DNA of 64,000 nt from UBA12077 sp963665525 (GCA_963665525.1 OY762280.1:2728001-2792000), one strand, 5' to 3'. Shown: positions 7,906 through 16,940, numbered from the stretch's first letter. Notes: generated by a model not told the origin, from the sequence alone. Translations and numbers: made by a program.

Positions 7906-8358
7906 ATGGGAAGATCACAAGAAACATTTAATAAAAAAGATGTAAGAAAACGAAAAGAAAAAAAGCGTAAAGACAAAGCTCAAAAAAAATTAGAAAAAAA
8001 AGAAAGTGAAAAGAAAAATTCTCTCGACGACATGATTGCATATGTTGATGAGAATGGTGTAATTACTTCTACTCCACCCGATCCAAACAAAAAGAAAGAA
8101 GAAATAAAAGCAGAAGATATTGAACTTGGTGTTCCATCTCGAGAGGTTGATAATGACGATCCTATAAAAAATGGTGTTGTGTATCACTATAATGAATCAA
8201 AGGGATTTGGTTTTATAAAAGACTCAGCAACAAAAGAAAGTATCTTCTTTCACATTAATAATGCTACCGAAGAAATCAAAGAAGGTAATCAAGTAAGTTA
8301 TGAAATTGAAATGGGACCCAAGGGACCTGCTGCAGTCAAGGTAAGCAGGATTAAATAA
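7906..8358 (+). CDS. Cold-shock-domain protein with basic N-terminal extension
   Basis: A 150-residue protein. Residues 1-40 are extremely lysine/arginine-rich and helical (MGRSQETFNKKDVRKRKEKK). An acidic/proline linker follows at about 40-85. The last 65 residues form a cold-shock domain with RNP1 KGFGFIKD and RNP2 SIFFHINN. The charged extension is typical of a Bacteroidota subgroup and probably adds RNA or ribosome binding. The last 8 bases overlap the convergent desaturase gene. The predicted leader is long (about 98 nt). A role in RNA remodelling, likely in the cold, is inferred from the domain and neighbours. Confidence 0.92.
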   Translation: MGRSQETFNKKDVRKRKEKKRKDKAQKKLEKKESEKKNSLDDMIAYVDENGVITSTPPDPNKKKEEIKAEDIELGVPSREVDNDDPIKNGVVYHYNESKGFGFIKDSATKESIFFHINNATEEIKEGNQVSYEIEMGPKGPAAVKVSRIK

Positions 8359-9451
8359 CATAATCTCTACCAAGCTTTTTCAACATACGACCATGTTCTA
8401 TCAAGGCTTTTAGAAATCCTGGTTGAACATGGTATGGTAATTTATATTTAGCTGCTATCTCTTTTACATAGTGCGATAATTTTCGATAATGAACATGACT
8501 AATATTTGGAAACAAGTGGTGTTCAACCTGATAGTTTAAACCACCAATAAACCACGAAAATAGTCTGCTTTTTGGTGCAAAATCAGATGTTGTATATAAT
8601 TGATGCACTGCCCAGTTATTTTTTAACATTCCTTTTTCATCAGGCAAAGGATAATTTGATGTAGGCACTACGTGAGCTGTCTGAAAGATAATTGTTAATA
8701 TAAATCCACTGGTAAAGTGCATAGACAAAAAGAAGACAATAATCCAATAACAGGCGAAAGGAAGTACTAGCATTGGAACTAACATAATAACAATATAATA
8801 AATCATTTTAGAAATAATAAGAAGAGCTAAGAGCTGACCAAATGATTTATTATTGCTTAAAGAAACTTGAGCTTTCTTGTAATTAATTAATTGCTTAAAA
8901 TCTTTTGTCGTTACCCACAGTAATGTCATTAAACCATAGAAAAACCAAGCATAGATATGTTGAAACTTATGAATTTTTAACAAAGGTTTATGCGGAGAAA
9001 AACGCAATACACCTACAGGACTTATATCTTCATCTATGCCATCAATATTGGTATACCCATGATGTAAAGTATTATGTTGATGTTGCCATGTAACCGGAGA
9101 ACCACCCAGTAAGTATAGAGTATTTCCCATCCATTTATTAATTAACCGACTTTTAGAAAAAGAATGGTGGTTTGCATCATGCATAACTCCCATTCCTACA
9201 CCTGCCATACCAACACCCATTACAAACCAACATCCTAAAACACCAATAAAAGATTCTATTACTCCAAATATCATGAGAAAATAAGGTGTAAGATAAAGCG
9301 CAATCATAAAACATGTTTTAAATACTAAATTAAAATTGCCCTGCTCAGATATCTTATTTGATGTAAAATACGCTGATACTTTTTCTCTCAGCTCAATAAT
9401 GAATTCTTTATTATTTTGGGCTGAAAATCTTATTGTTTTTTCTTTAATCAT
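8351..9451 (-). CDS. Membrane fatty-acid desaturase (acyl-CoA/lipid type)
   Basis: A 366-residue integral membrane di-iron desaturase. The three histidine boxes are visible: HDANHH (about 101-106), HQHNTLHH (about 134-141) and QVEHHLFP (about 321-328). A glutamine in place of the first histidine in the third box is typical of front-end (delta-5/6-type) desaturases. Membrane segments surround residues 46-90, 165-180 and 205-260. It introduces double bonds into membrane acyl chains, which preserves fluidity in the cold. It is convergent with the cold-shock-domain gene and overlaps it by 8 bp. Regiospecificity cannot be read from sequence. Confidence 0.93.
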   Translation of the reverse strand: MIKEKTIRFSAQNNKEFIIELREKVSAYFTSNKISEQGNFNLVFKTCFMIALYLTPYFLMIFGVIESFIGVLGCWFVMGVGMAGVGMGVMHDANHHSFSKSRLINKWMGNTLYLLGGSPVTWQHQHNTLHHGYTNIDGIDEDISPVGVLRFSPHKPLLKIHKFQHIYAWFFYGLMTLLWVTTKDFKQLINYKKAQVSLSNNKSFGQLLALLIISKMIYYIVIMLVPMLVLPFACYWIIVFFLSMHFTSGFILTIIFQTAHVVPTSNYPLPDEKGMLKNNWAVHQLYTTSDFAPKSRLFSWFIGGLNYQVEHHLFPNISHVHYRKLSHYVKEIAAKYKLPYHVQPGFLKALIEHGRMLKKLGRDYVI

Positions 9452-9818
9452 TATTTAACAATTATCAATATAACATTTTTATTCAAAACTCTAGCTATAC
9501 TAATACAAACAGTTGTGTTCAGTTAAAGTTCAACAAACACTTAAATCATTTAGTTTTTAACTATTATGAAACTCCAAATCTGATTCTTTTATGATGCTTG
9601 TAACTTAGATAAACTACTTCATTCAAATAACAATAAGTTTCTCATAGAAAAATTTTTACTAATTTACCTGCCCAAACTACTATTAAGTCATATTTACTCT
9701 ATTCGAAAGAGTTTCAACCTCACTTTTCTTTTAAACTTCTTAAAATCAATCTACATTAATCTAAAAATTATTTTACATTTGAACTAATCTTACTTATTAT
9801 TGTTTTGGTTAAAAAAAG
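9452..9818. other. Divergent intergenic region with one promoter-like element
   Basis: These 367 AT-rich bases separate the desaturase and the phosphatase genes. The only element I can support is TACATTTG at 9774-9781, a TAnnTTTG match 37 bp before the phosphatase start. No hairpin, repeat or coding frame stands out. The desaturase promoter is not evident. Confidence 0.5.
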
Positions 9819-10970
9819 ATGAGATTTAAAATGAAAATTTTATCTAGAAATACTATTTTATCAATAATTTCCTTCCTTATTCTATTTGGAAGTTTATCTT
9901 TTAAATATCCTCCGACAAACAAGAATAAAGGTTCTAAGCCAAACTATTTTAATAATAAAAATATAACAGATGGACCTTATCTGTTATATGATAAGGAAAA
10001 AATAGTTGCAAAATGGATTTACAAAAATCGTTTAGTTACAAAAACAATTAATAATAATGATTTTGATATATTACAGAAGAAAATTGACTTTGAATTTAAA
10101 CCCGAATGGATCATCCAAAACAAAGACACTGAAGTAGATTATATTCAGAGATATAATAACATTGAAAACATTACAGCAGTAAGTGACATACATGGTCAAT
10201 TTGATATTTTGGTTAAATTATTAAGAACTCATCAAATTATTGACGAGAACTATAACTGGACATATGGGAATGGACATTTAGTCATTTTAGGAGATATCCT
10301 AGATCGTGGGCCTAAAGTTACCGAATCCTTATGGTTAATCTATAAATTAGAACAGCAAGCCAAGACTGCTGGTGGTAAAGTGCATTTCTTATTAGGGAAT
10401 CATGAGTTAATGGTATTAAATAATGATATTACTTATATTAATGAGAAGTATATTACATCATCTGTAATGATGAATAATACTTATAATCATCTCTTTTCAG
10501 AAAATACTTTTTTTGGGAAATGGTTAAGTAAAAGACCAATTTTTGTTACTATTAATGACATGTTATTTGTGCATGCAGGAGTGTCTTTAGATTTTATTAA
10601 AAATGGCTATACGCGTTCTGAAACTAATCAGCTTTTTCATCAAAAAATTATAAGACAAAATAGAAAAACTATTTTTTCGGATTCTGTTTTAACTTTTATG
10701 ATAAGTAATAAAGGACCACTTTGGTATAGAGGATATTTTAAGAGCCCATATCTAAGAGAATATCAGGTAAATCATATCTTAAGATTCTTCGAAATAGAAC
10801 ATATTATTGTTGGACATACGACATTATCTAGTATTGGGTCTCTTTATCACGGAAAAATTTATGGTATCGATTCAAATATGAAAAACGGCAATTATGGAGA
10901 ACTTCTAATATATAAAAATGGGAAGTACTACCGAGCTACTCTAAGTGGTTCTTTAATTGAACTAAATTAA
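9819..10970 (+). CDS. Shewanella-type PPP-family metallophosphatase, exported or membrane-anchored
   Basis: A 383-residue calcineurin-like phosphatase. All metal ligands of the PPP fold are present: D123 and H125 (SDIHGQFD), D159 and D162 (LGDILDRGP), N194 and H195 (LLGNHELM), H252 (FVHAGVS) and H333 (VGHTTL). The arrangement with GPLWYRGYF resembles bacterial Shewanella-like (SLP) phosphatases, which act on phosphotyrosine or phosphoserine/threonine. An N-terminal hydrophobic segment (about 11-28) predicts export or anchoring in the inner membrane, so the substrate is probably periplasmic. Start could be M1 (9819) or M5 (9831). It converges on the CotH/DUF4956/VTC operon with 9 bp between stops. 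The substrate is unknown. Confidence 0.88.
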   Translation: MRFKMKILSRNTILSIISFLILFGSLSFKYPPTNKNKGSKPNYFNNKNITDGPYLLYDKEKIVAKWIYKNRLVTKTINNNDFDILQKKIDFEFKPEWIIQNKDTEVDYIQRYNNIENITAVSDIHGQFDILVKLLRTHQIIDENYNWTYGNGHLVILGDILDRGPKVTESLWLIYKLEQQAKTAGGKVHFLLGNHELMVLNNDITYINEKYITSSVMMNNTYNHLFSENTFFGKWLSKRPIFVTINDMLFVHAGVSLDFIKNGYTRSETNQLFHQKIIRQNRKTIFSDSVLTFMISNKGPLWYRGYFKSPYLREYQVNHILRFFEIEHIIVGHTTLSSIGSLYHGKIYGIDSNMKNGNYGELLIYKNGKYYRATLSGSLIELN

Positions 10971-10979
10971 ACTACTTTG

Positions 10980-12041
10980 TCACCTGCATGTAGATTTTAG
11001 ATTTCTCTTAATAAAATTAGGCTTATTTAATTCCTTATAAAACTCATCTAAATAATTAATTGTTGCGTTTCGATCAAGCTTACTTAAATATTCAAATGAC
11101 TCTACCAACTCATATATTTCATCTTCTTTTTCTCTGAAAATATTCATCACTTTCAAATACTGTTCATCGCCTCTACACATACCTAGGTAATATCGAATTG
11201 TAACATTCTCAATTGGTAATACTTCCGCAGGTTTTGCATAATCGGCATTAATTAACCCTGCAAAATCAAAATCATAAGGTATAGTTATCAAATCTGGCTT
11301 TAGATAATCGATATACTTAAATAATTTGACATTATGCCTCCCATTAACAGTAAAATCTGTATTACCTATCATATACTGAAAAAAACACATGATATCAGCT
11401 GCCAAAGAATCCGTATGATTATAGTTTAAATTATCAAATTTAATTGGCAATGCATTTATTCGGGAAGCAAGCATATTTTCAGGTTCGATCATAAAAGCCC
11501 AACTCATATCTACTTTTTGATTTTTACCAGAATCAATATATTTAATTCTTAACAACCTAACTTTAAAGCTGTTATCTGTTATTATATTATATATTTTGTA
11601 AATTAAAAACTCATTAAATAAATACTTTTCATAGATTCTCCCATCTCTACAATCTGTAACTATTTTAAATTTATTACTTTCTGAAATACTATCGTGAAGA
11701 ATGCTTGCATATTTAACATTTAACCAAAATGGAGCTAAATTACAATGTCTTTTTCTTGATTCTCCTCTTGCCTTAATTCTTACTTCTTTAATAATTTGTT
11801 TAGCTTCAGAACTCTTATAATAAATCTTTGCCGGTAAGTATATAGAATCCGATTTTTCTTTTTTAAATCTTTTTATATCAAATTCAAGGGTAATCTCTAA
11901 TGGTTCTTTATGATCAAACAATCTAGGTGTGAATAATAATGAATCACTTTTAAATTTTGTAAAAAGAATACAATTTGCGTTTGACCACAAACTAAATAAA
12001 AAAAATAATAATAAAATTACACGTCTCTTTGTAAGAAACAT
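10980..12041 (-). CDS. CotH kinase-like exported protein
   Basis: A 353-residue protein with a hydrophobic leader at about 8-24 ending near a cysteine (SNANC), so it is exported and possibly a lipoprotein. CotH-like signs are RIKARGESRKRHCNLAPFWL (about 88-107), where the family has its R-G-N-S-S/KKPY region, then HN at 236-237, and IPYDFDFAG (about 254-262), matching the family's PWD-x-D segment. CotH proteins are atypical protein kinases known from Bacillus spore coats. Here it is the third gene of an operon with VTC-like and DUF4956 genes, a set I recall from other bacteria. The assignment rests on motifs and context; similarity is remote. Confidence 0.65.
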   Translation of the reverse strand: MFLTKRRVILLLFFLFSLWSNANCILFTKFKSDSLLFTPRLFDHKEPLEITLEFDIKRFKKEKSDSIYLPAKIYYKSSEAKQIIKEVRIKARGESRKRHCNLAPFWLNVKYASILHDSISESNKFKIVTDCRDGRIYEKYLFNEFLIYKIYNIITDNSFKVRLLRIKYIDSGKNQKVDMSWAFMIEPENMLASRINALPIKFDNLNYNHTDSLAADIMCFFQYMIGNTDFTVNGRHNVKLFKYIDYLKPDLITIPYDFDFAGLINADYAKPAEVLPIENVTIRYYLGMCRGDEQYLKVMNIFREKEDEIYELVESFEYLSKLDRNATINYLDEFYKELNKPNFIKRNLKSTCR

Positions 12042-12063
12042 AACTAACTATTTTATTACTCTA

Positions 12064-12732
12064 TTACCTGGTAGCATCATAAAAGATTATTCCTTTAACT
12101 TCTTTGAAAAAGACACGTAATTCAACACTATCTCTTATCAAATCTGCAGGTCCAATATCTACTCTTTCAACTTTTATCCCAAGTCTTTTGGATAAATCTT
12201 TTTTTAGTTCATCGTGCTTATCAGGGTGTATCAAATCAATCCGATCGTAGATTATTTTTTTTCTTTTTACTCCCATTCCTGTTATATACACTTCAACAAT
12301 CAGTGCTACAACTACTGTAAGAGCATCAATGACAACGAGTTCAACAAAACTAATACTCTCGTTTACTACAGCATTCTTAACAGACATACCAATAACTAAA
12401 AACAAATATGTCATCTCCCTAGGAGGAATCTGATTTGTTCGATATCTAAGAATCCCAAATACAGCAAATAACCCTAAAGCAAATCCTAGTCTTAAGCTAA
12501 CCGAACCTAAGAGTAAACAAATTTGAAAAACTACTGTACTAACTATTATAAATGTGAAAAAGTATTCTCTAAATCCTCCTTTTCTAAAATATAAAAAATA
12601 AGAAGGTATAAAGATCCAAAACAAATTATATCCAAATCTAGTAATCAGATGAACAAATTCATCAGCATGATAAAAATCTAATCCAAATATCTTAGTTGTT
12701 TCAAAAAAGTTATTAATAATATTTAGTAGCAT
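12064..12732 (-). CDS. DUF4956 membrane protein
   Basis: A 222-residue protein with about four membrane helices between residues 36 and 152 and a soluble C-terminal domain (about 155-222) of alternating strands and helices. The DUF4956 signature FGILRYRTNQIPPREMTYLF (about 92-111) is clear. Function is unknown. Its gene overlaps the VTC-like gene by 20 bp and is followed after 22 bp by the CotH-like gene. A channel or anchor for the polymer made by the VTC-like protein is a reasonable inference, by analogy with eukaryotic VTC complexes where a membrane part carries polyphosphate across. Confidence 0.88.
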   Translation of the reverse strand: MLLNIINNFFETTKIFGLDFYHADEFVHLITRFGYNLFWIFIPSYFLYFRKGGFREYFFTFIIVSTVVFQICLLLGSVSLRLGFALGLFAVFGILRYRTNQIPPREMTYLFLVIGMSVKNAVVNESISFVELVVIDALTVVVALIVEVYITGMGVKRKKIIYDRIDLIHPDKHDELKKDLSKRLGIKVERVDIGPADLIRDSVELRVFFKEVKGIIFYDATR

Positions 12733-13486
12733 AACGTATTTTATTAATTGTTCTTAATCTTCTATTAAATCTATTATGTTTTATCCCTGGATTTAATAAA
12801 ATATTTCCAAGAATGTACTTACTAATACCTAATGGTTTTAATTTAGCCTTTGTAAGAATATCTTCAAATGGACTACGATCAGTTGATTTTACCTGTTTAA
12901 CTTCAATAATTGAAATTTCTGGAATTTTAACTTCCTTTATTCCACTCTTAAATCGTATGTTCGTGTCGATTGTTATTCTTTCCAAATGATTTTTACCAGC
13001 TAATGTTACCCTATCAAACAAAGTCCATATAGATGGCTCCAAACCAGAATCTGGAAGATCAATTTGATCTTTGATAAAATTAATATGTTTTTTTTCTAAT
13101 TTATCAGAAAATTCAAATTGATTTCTCCTTTTATTAGTTCTAATATAATTTTGTTTCTTCTTTACCTCAAGAAAAACGTCTCCTGTATTTACATATTTTC
13201 TAAATCGAATTTTATACCTAATTCTTCTTCCTTGATGATGATCAAAATAAGTTTTTAATTCTGGAGTATCAAAATATAAAGACTCATATGAAAATATTCT
13301 TTCTTTATTTGTAGATTGAATTTTAAAATACTGTTCTGATTCTTCTATAATTTTTGGTAATATATCCAAATTACATATATACTTTGTATCAATCCTATTT
13401 AAGAGCTTATATTCATTTAGCTCTTTCAAACTTATAGTATCAAATTTTTGAAGCTTATTATCTATCTGATTAATCATACTTATCAC
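12713..13486 (-). CDS. VTC-domain (polyphosphate polymerase-like) protein
   Basis: A 257-residue soluble protein with the VTC/CYTH-like tunnel-fold pattern: RIDTKYICN (about 31-39), SLYFDTPELKTYFDHHQGRR (about 69-88), basic strand IRYKIRFRKY, acidic/basic strand VFLEVKKK (about 104-111), NKRRNQ, RITIDTNIRF and SIIEVKQ. The alternating Arg/Lys and Glu lining matches the phosphate- and metal-binding tunnel of Vtc4. This suggests polyphosphate synthesis from ATP or binding of a polyanion. It is first in the operon, overlapping DUF4956 by 20 bp. No SPX or membrane domain is present on the same chain. Confidence 0.85.
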   Translation of the reverse strand: MISMINQIDNKLQKFDTISLKELNEYKLLNRIDTKYICNLDILPKIIEESEQYFKIQSTNKERIFSYESLYFDTPELKTYFDHHQGRRIRYKIRFRKYVNTGDVFLEVKKKQNYIRTNKRRNQFEFSDKLEKKHINFIKDQIDLPDSGLEPSIWTLFDRVTLAGKNHLERITIDTNIRFKSGIKEVKIPEISIIEVKQVKSTDRSPFEDILTKAKLKPLGISKYILGNILLNPGIKHNRFNRRLRTINKIRYATKYY

Positions 13487-13657
13487 TATATTGTGGTATA
13501 GACCTATAATATAATTCTAGGTTTAATAATGTTTGCGTTTAAAATACGTATAATATGAATATCAAGCAAGGGTTTATATTATTTCTTTTAAAGTTAAATA
13601 ATTGTTAAGTTTATCTATGTGCCCAATTTTTATATCCAGACTTTACTAAAAATTGGC

Positions 13658-13665
13658 TATGTTTG
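13658..13665 (+). promoter_or_regulatory. -7 element upstream of the histidine kinase gene
   Basis: TATGTTTG fits TAnnTTTG, 40 bp before the ATG at 13706. A second match, TAAATTTG at 13694-13701, ends 4 nt before the ATG and would give a leaderless transcript. Which one is used cannot be told. Confidence 0.4.
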
Positions 13666-13705
13666 CTTCGCTTTAATATTAAGTCTTTATAAATAAATTT
13701 GTTAG

Positions 13706-15490
13706 ATGCTTAAAAAATTCTCTTTTCGAAGAAAACTTTTTGTTTATTTTTTCTCAGTATTTCTTGTATTTACGGTTATCATTATTGTATTTCAATTTTC
13801 AAGAGAAAAAAAATACAGGATTAATCAACTAGACAATACTTTAAAAAACATTACCTATACTACACAAAAATTTATTGCTCATAATTCAATATTAGAACAT
13901 AAGAACTTTGACTTACTTGATTCTTTATCCATAATTCTTCCTCAAACCGATGTGCGTTTAACATTAATAAACTCTCATGGTGTTGTTCTTTACGACAATT
14001 CTGGAGTTGACTTTACACTAATGGAAAATCATTTCTATCGTCCTGAAATACAAGAATCCTTATACAACGAATTTGGAACAAGTATACGGAGATCGTCTAC
14101 AACAGGCGAAGAATATTATTACTATTCGAGATACTTTGGTGAATATTTTATCCGTGCTGCAGTAGTTTACAATATAGAAATTCAGAACTTTTTACAAGCT
14201 GAACCTATATTTATTCTTTTTATAGCAGTTGTATTTCTTACAATTTGGATTGTATTAGGATTTATAACCAATAAACTTGCTGAATCAATTACAAAATTAA
14301 AAGACTTTGTGATTTCTGTAAGACGTGATGAAAGTTTTAATGCAAATCAGGAATTTCCAAATGATGAATTAGGAATTATAAGTAAAGAGATCATACAAAT
14401 CTATGACAACCTGGTTAAAGCAAAAAATTCTTTAGCCCTTGAAAAAGATAAATTATTTAATCATTTATATGTTTTACACGAAGGCGTTGCATTCTTTTCA
14501 AAAAACAAGGCTAAAGTTTTAACAAACAATCATTTTATTCATTATTTAAATATCATTTCGAATAAATTATCTGTATCTGCCGAAGATTTCTTTACTATCC
14601 CGGAATTTAAACCAATCACTGATTTTATTGATCAAACTTTTAAAGATAATTCTGTTGATCTTTTTGATCATTTACCTAGTAAAGATATTTCCATTAGTAA
14701 AAGTGGTAAATACTTTAAAATACAGTGTATCATTTTTAATGATCGAAGTTTTGAAATTATTATAACAAATATCACAAAACTTGAGCGAAACAGGATTATC
14801 AAACAGCAGATGACATCGAATATCTCTCACGAATTAAAAACACCAATTACATCAATAAAGGGATATTTAGAAACTATTATGAATGATCCAGAAATGGAAC
14901 CAGAACAAAAAAACAGGTTTATTGAACGTGCAGATGCTCAAGCTAATCGATTAACCGATCTTATTAATGATATTGTTATACTAAATAAAATTGAAGAAAC
15001 CGGAGATTTCTTTGCTTTTAACAATATTAACATTAATGATTTAATTGATGATATTCTAGATGATTATCAGAATATGCTTTCATTAAAAAACATGAAAATC
15101 GAACTGGTAATGAATAATGATATCATCGTAAATGGAAACCAGTCATTAATATTATCAATAATTCGAAATTTGCTGGAAAACTCAATAAATTATGCAGGCG
15201 ATAATAGTAGAATAAAAATTGAAGTTTATCGCGAAGATAATAACTTCTATTACTTTTCTTTATCTGATAATGGAGTTGGAATTCCAGAAGAGCATTTATC
15301 ACGAATATTTGAACGATTTTATAGAATTGATAGCGACAGGTCAAGAAAGCTAGGAGGAACAGGTTTAGGATTGGCTATTGTAAAAAATGCTATTATATTG
15401 CATAAAGGAGAAATTTCTGTAAAAAACAGGGAAGAAGGTGGAATTGAATTTTTATTTTCTCTTCCAAAAACAAAAAACGCCAACAAATAG
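13706..15490 (+). CDS. PhoR-like sensor histidine kinase (orphan)
   Basis: A 594-residue membrane kinase: TM1 at 11-31, an extracytoplasmic sensor of about 135 residues, TM2 at 167-187, a HAMP-like linker, a degenerate PAS-like region (about 255-360), a HisKA domain with phospho-acceptor H375 (NISHELKTPITSIKGYLE), and a HATPase domain with the N box (NLLENSINYA), G1 (DNGVGIPEEH), F box (IFERFYRIDSDRSRK) and G2 (GGTGLGLAIVKNA). The layout matches PhoR-type kinases. No response-regulator gene is adjacent: the upstream gene is divergent and the downstream gene is convergent. Phosphate sensing is only a guess suggested by the neighbouring polyphosphate-like operon. Confidence 0.92.
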   Translation: MLKKFSFRRKLFVYFFSVFLVFTVIIIVFQFSREKKYRINQLDNTLKNITYTTQKFIAHNSILEHKNFDLLDSLSIILPQTDVRLTLINSHGVVLYDNSGVDFTLMENHFYRPEIQESLYNEFGTSIRRSSTTGEEYYYYSRYFGEYFIRAAVVYNIEIQNFLQAEPIFILFIAVVFLTIWIVLGFITNKLAESITKLKDFVISVRRDESFNANQEFPNDELGIISKEIIQIYDNLVKAKNSLALEKDKLFNHLYVLHEGVAFFSKNKAKVLTNNHFIHYLNIISNKLSVSAEDFFTIPEFKPITDFIDQTFKDNSVDLFDHLPSKDISISKSGKYFKIQCIIFNDRSFEIIITNITKLERNRIIKQQMTSNISHELKTPITSIKGYLETIMNDPEMEPEQKNRFIERADAQANRLTDLINDIVILNKIEETGDFFAFNNININDLIDDILDDYQNMLSLKNMKIELVMNNDIIVNGNQSLILSIIRNLLENSINYAGDNSRIKIEVYREDNNFYYFSLSDNGVGIPEEHLSRIFERFYRIDSDRSRKLGGTGLGLAIVKNAIILHKGEISVKNREEGGIEFLFSLPKTKNANK

Positions 15491-15495
15491 TTGGC
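15479..15495. terminator. Terminator between converging kinase and barrel genes
   Basis: Stem GCCAAC/GTTGGC with loop AAATA. The right arm begins at the last base of the kinase stop codon. On the plus strand it is followed by ATTTTCTTTTTATTTT; on the minus strand by GTTTTTTGTTTTT, so it probably serves both genes. Confidence 0.7.
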
Positions 15496-15504
15496 ATTTT
15501 CTTT

Positions 15505-16092
15505 TTATTTTCTAAATGGATTTTTGCCAAATTTATAGGCCATGGTAAGGTAAAAGGCCCTGTTTTTCATCGAATGCCAATCTCCAAAATCAACTAATCC
15601 GTGATTATAGGTAAAACCTAATTCAAATATACTGACTGCTGCACTAGCTCCAATTGTTAAACCAGCATCGAATCGTGTTGGTTCTCCATCACCTCCAAAA
15701 TCAATTTTGGTAGATGTATCTCCATCCTTATATTTACCTCCTAAGGCAAAACCAAAATAAGGTCCTAAAATACCATAAACTCTTGTTGCACCAAAATCAT
15801 ATCCTGCCCTACAGTGTACAGGAAATTCTAAATATGTAAGATTTATTTTAATGTCCGATACATCTTCTTTCCCACCTTTGGTTGATAACAAGACTCCTGT
15901 TTCTAAACCAAAAATATTTCCAAAATGAAACTCTGCTGTAGGTCCTAGATGAATACCTAATTTCGCATTGTAATCATGGTTTTCAACTTTTAGATTTGTA
16001 ATACTTAATCCTCCTTTAACTCCAAAACGCTGAGCAAAAGAAACACTTACCGTTAAAAGAGTAACTAATATCAGTAAATTCAGTTTTTTCAT
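15505..16092 (-). CDS. Outer-membrane beta-barrel protein (PorT-like fold)
   Basis: A 195-residue protein with a Sec signal peptide (MKKLNLLILVTLLTVSVSFAQ) and eight or so alternating amphipathic strands. It starts RFGVKGGLSITNLKVE and has LTYLEFPVHCRAGYDFGATR and GILGPYFGFALGGKYK, the pattern of the small 'outer membrane protein beta-barrel' family of Bacteroidota. It likely forms a small barrel in the outer membrane; function unknown. Transcribed alone on the minus strand after the YebC gene, with 57 bp between them. Confidence 0.88.
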   Translation of the reverse strand: MKKLNLLILVTLLTVSVSFAQRFGVKGGLSITNLKVENHDYNAKLGIHLGPTAEFHFGNIFGLETGVLLSTKGGKEDVSDIKINLTYLEFPVHCRAGYDFGATRVYGILGPYFGFALGGKYKDGDTSTKIDFGGDGEPTRFDAGLTIGASAAVSIFELGFTYNHGLVDFGDWHSMKNRAFYLTMAYKFGKNPFRK

Positions 16093-16149
16093 GTTTATAT
16101 CAATTTATTAATTAGATTCTTTTTCTAACATAAATTATACCAAAATTTC

Positions 16150-16860
16150 TTAAACAATATTTGTAAATACTGCCTGTATGTCATCATCTTCTTCTATTTT
16201 ATCCAACATCTTCTCTATTTCAACTAACTGCTCTTCCGTAAACTCTACTGGTGATGTTGGGATACGTTGTAAGCTTGCTTTCTTTAATTCAAATCCTTTA
16301 TCTTCAAAGGCTTTGTTTAATGATCCAAAATTGGTATAATCGCCATATGCAAACACCATATCTTCTTCAACTTCAATTTCTTCCAGCCCAAAATCAATTA
16401 GTTCTAACTCAAGTTCTTCGATATCCACAGAATCATTTTTTTCAAATTCAAATACTGCTTTTCTCGAAAACATAAACTCTAATGATCCTGTAGGAACTAA
16501 AGAACCACCAGCTTTATTAAAATATGACTTTACATTAGCCACTGTTCTTGTTGAATTATCTGTTGCACATTCAACAACAACAAGCACTCCATGTGGGCCT
16601 TTGCCTTCATAAACTATTTCTTCAAATACTGAAGCATCTTTTCCCGAAGCTCTTTTTATTGCTGCATCAATATTGTCTTTAGGCATATTTTGCGCCTTGG
16701 CATTTTGAATAGCAGTTCGGAGCTTTGCATTCATGTCTGGATCAGGACCTCCTTCTTTTGCAGCTACTGTAATTGCTTTACCTAACTTAGGAAACAATTT
16801 CGACATTTTATCCCATCGCTTTTCTTTCGATGCTCTTCTATACTCAAATGCTCTTCCCAT
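16150..16860 (-). CDS. yebC: YebC/PmpR-family regulator (TACO1 family)
   Basis: A 236-residue cytoplasmic protein. The N-terminus (GRAFEYRRASKEKRWDKMSK) and the block KAITVAAKEGGPDPDMNAKL define the YebC family. The middle has YEGKGPHGVLVVVECATDN and the conserved GSLVPTGSLEFMFSRK, and the C-terminus is strongly acidic. Members act as DNA-binding regulators or, as shown for some bacterial and mitochondrial homologues, as translation factors easing ribosome stalling at proline stretches. Length and motifs are normal. A putative -7 element (TATTTTTG on the minus strand, 16886-16893) lies 26 bp upstream of the start. Confidence 0.95.
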   Translation of the reverse strand: MGRAFEYRRASKEKRWDKMSKLFPKLGKAITVAAKEGGPDPDMNAKLRTAIQNAKAQNMPKDNIDAAIKRASGKDASVFEEIVYEGKGPHGVLVVVECATDNSTRTVANVKSYFNKAGGSLVPTGSLEFMFSRKAVFEFEKNDSVDIEELELELIDFGLEEIEVEEDMVFAYGDYTNFGSLNKAFEDKGFELKKASLQRIPTSPVEFTEEQLVEIEKMLDKIEEDDDIQAVFTNIV

Positions 16861-16885
16861 TTTATTTAGTTTATTTTGAAAGCTC

Positions 16886-16893
16886 CAAAAATA
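16886..16893 (-). promoter_or_regulatory. Putative -7 element of the yebC gene
   Basis: On the minus strand this reads TATTTTTG, fitting TAnnTTTG, about 26 bp before the start codon. No convincing -33 partner is seen. Confidence 0.4.
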
Positions 16894-16940
16894 CGAAGAA
16901 GTTCAACTTAAATATGCAATTAACTTAAAAATATTACTAA

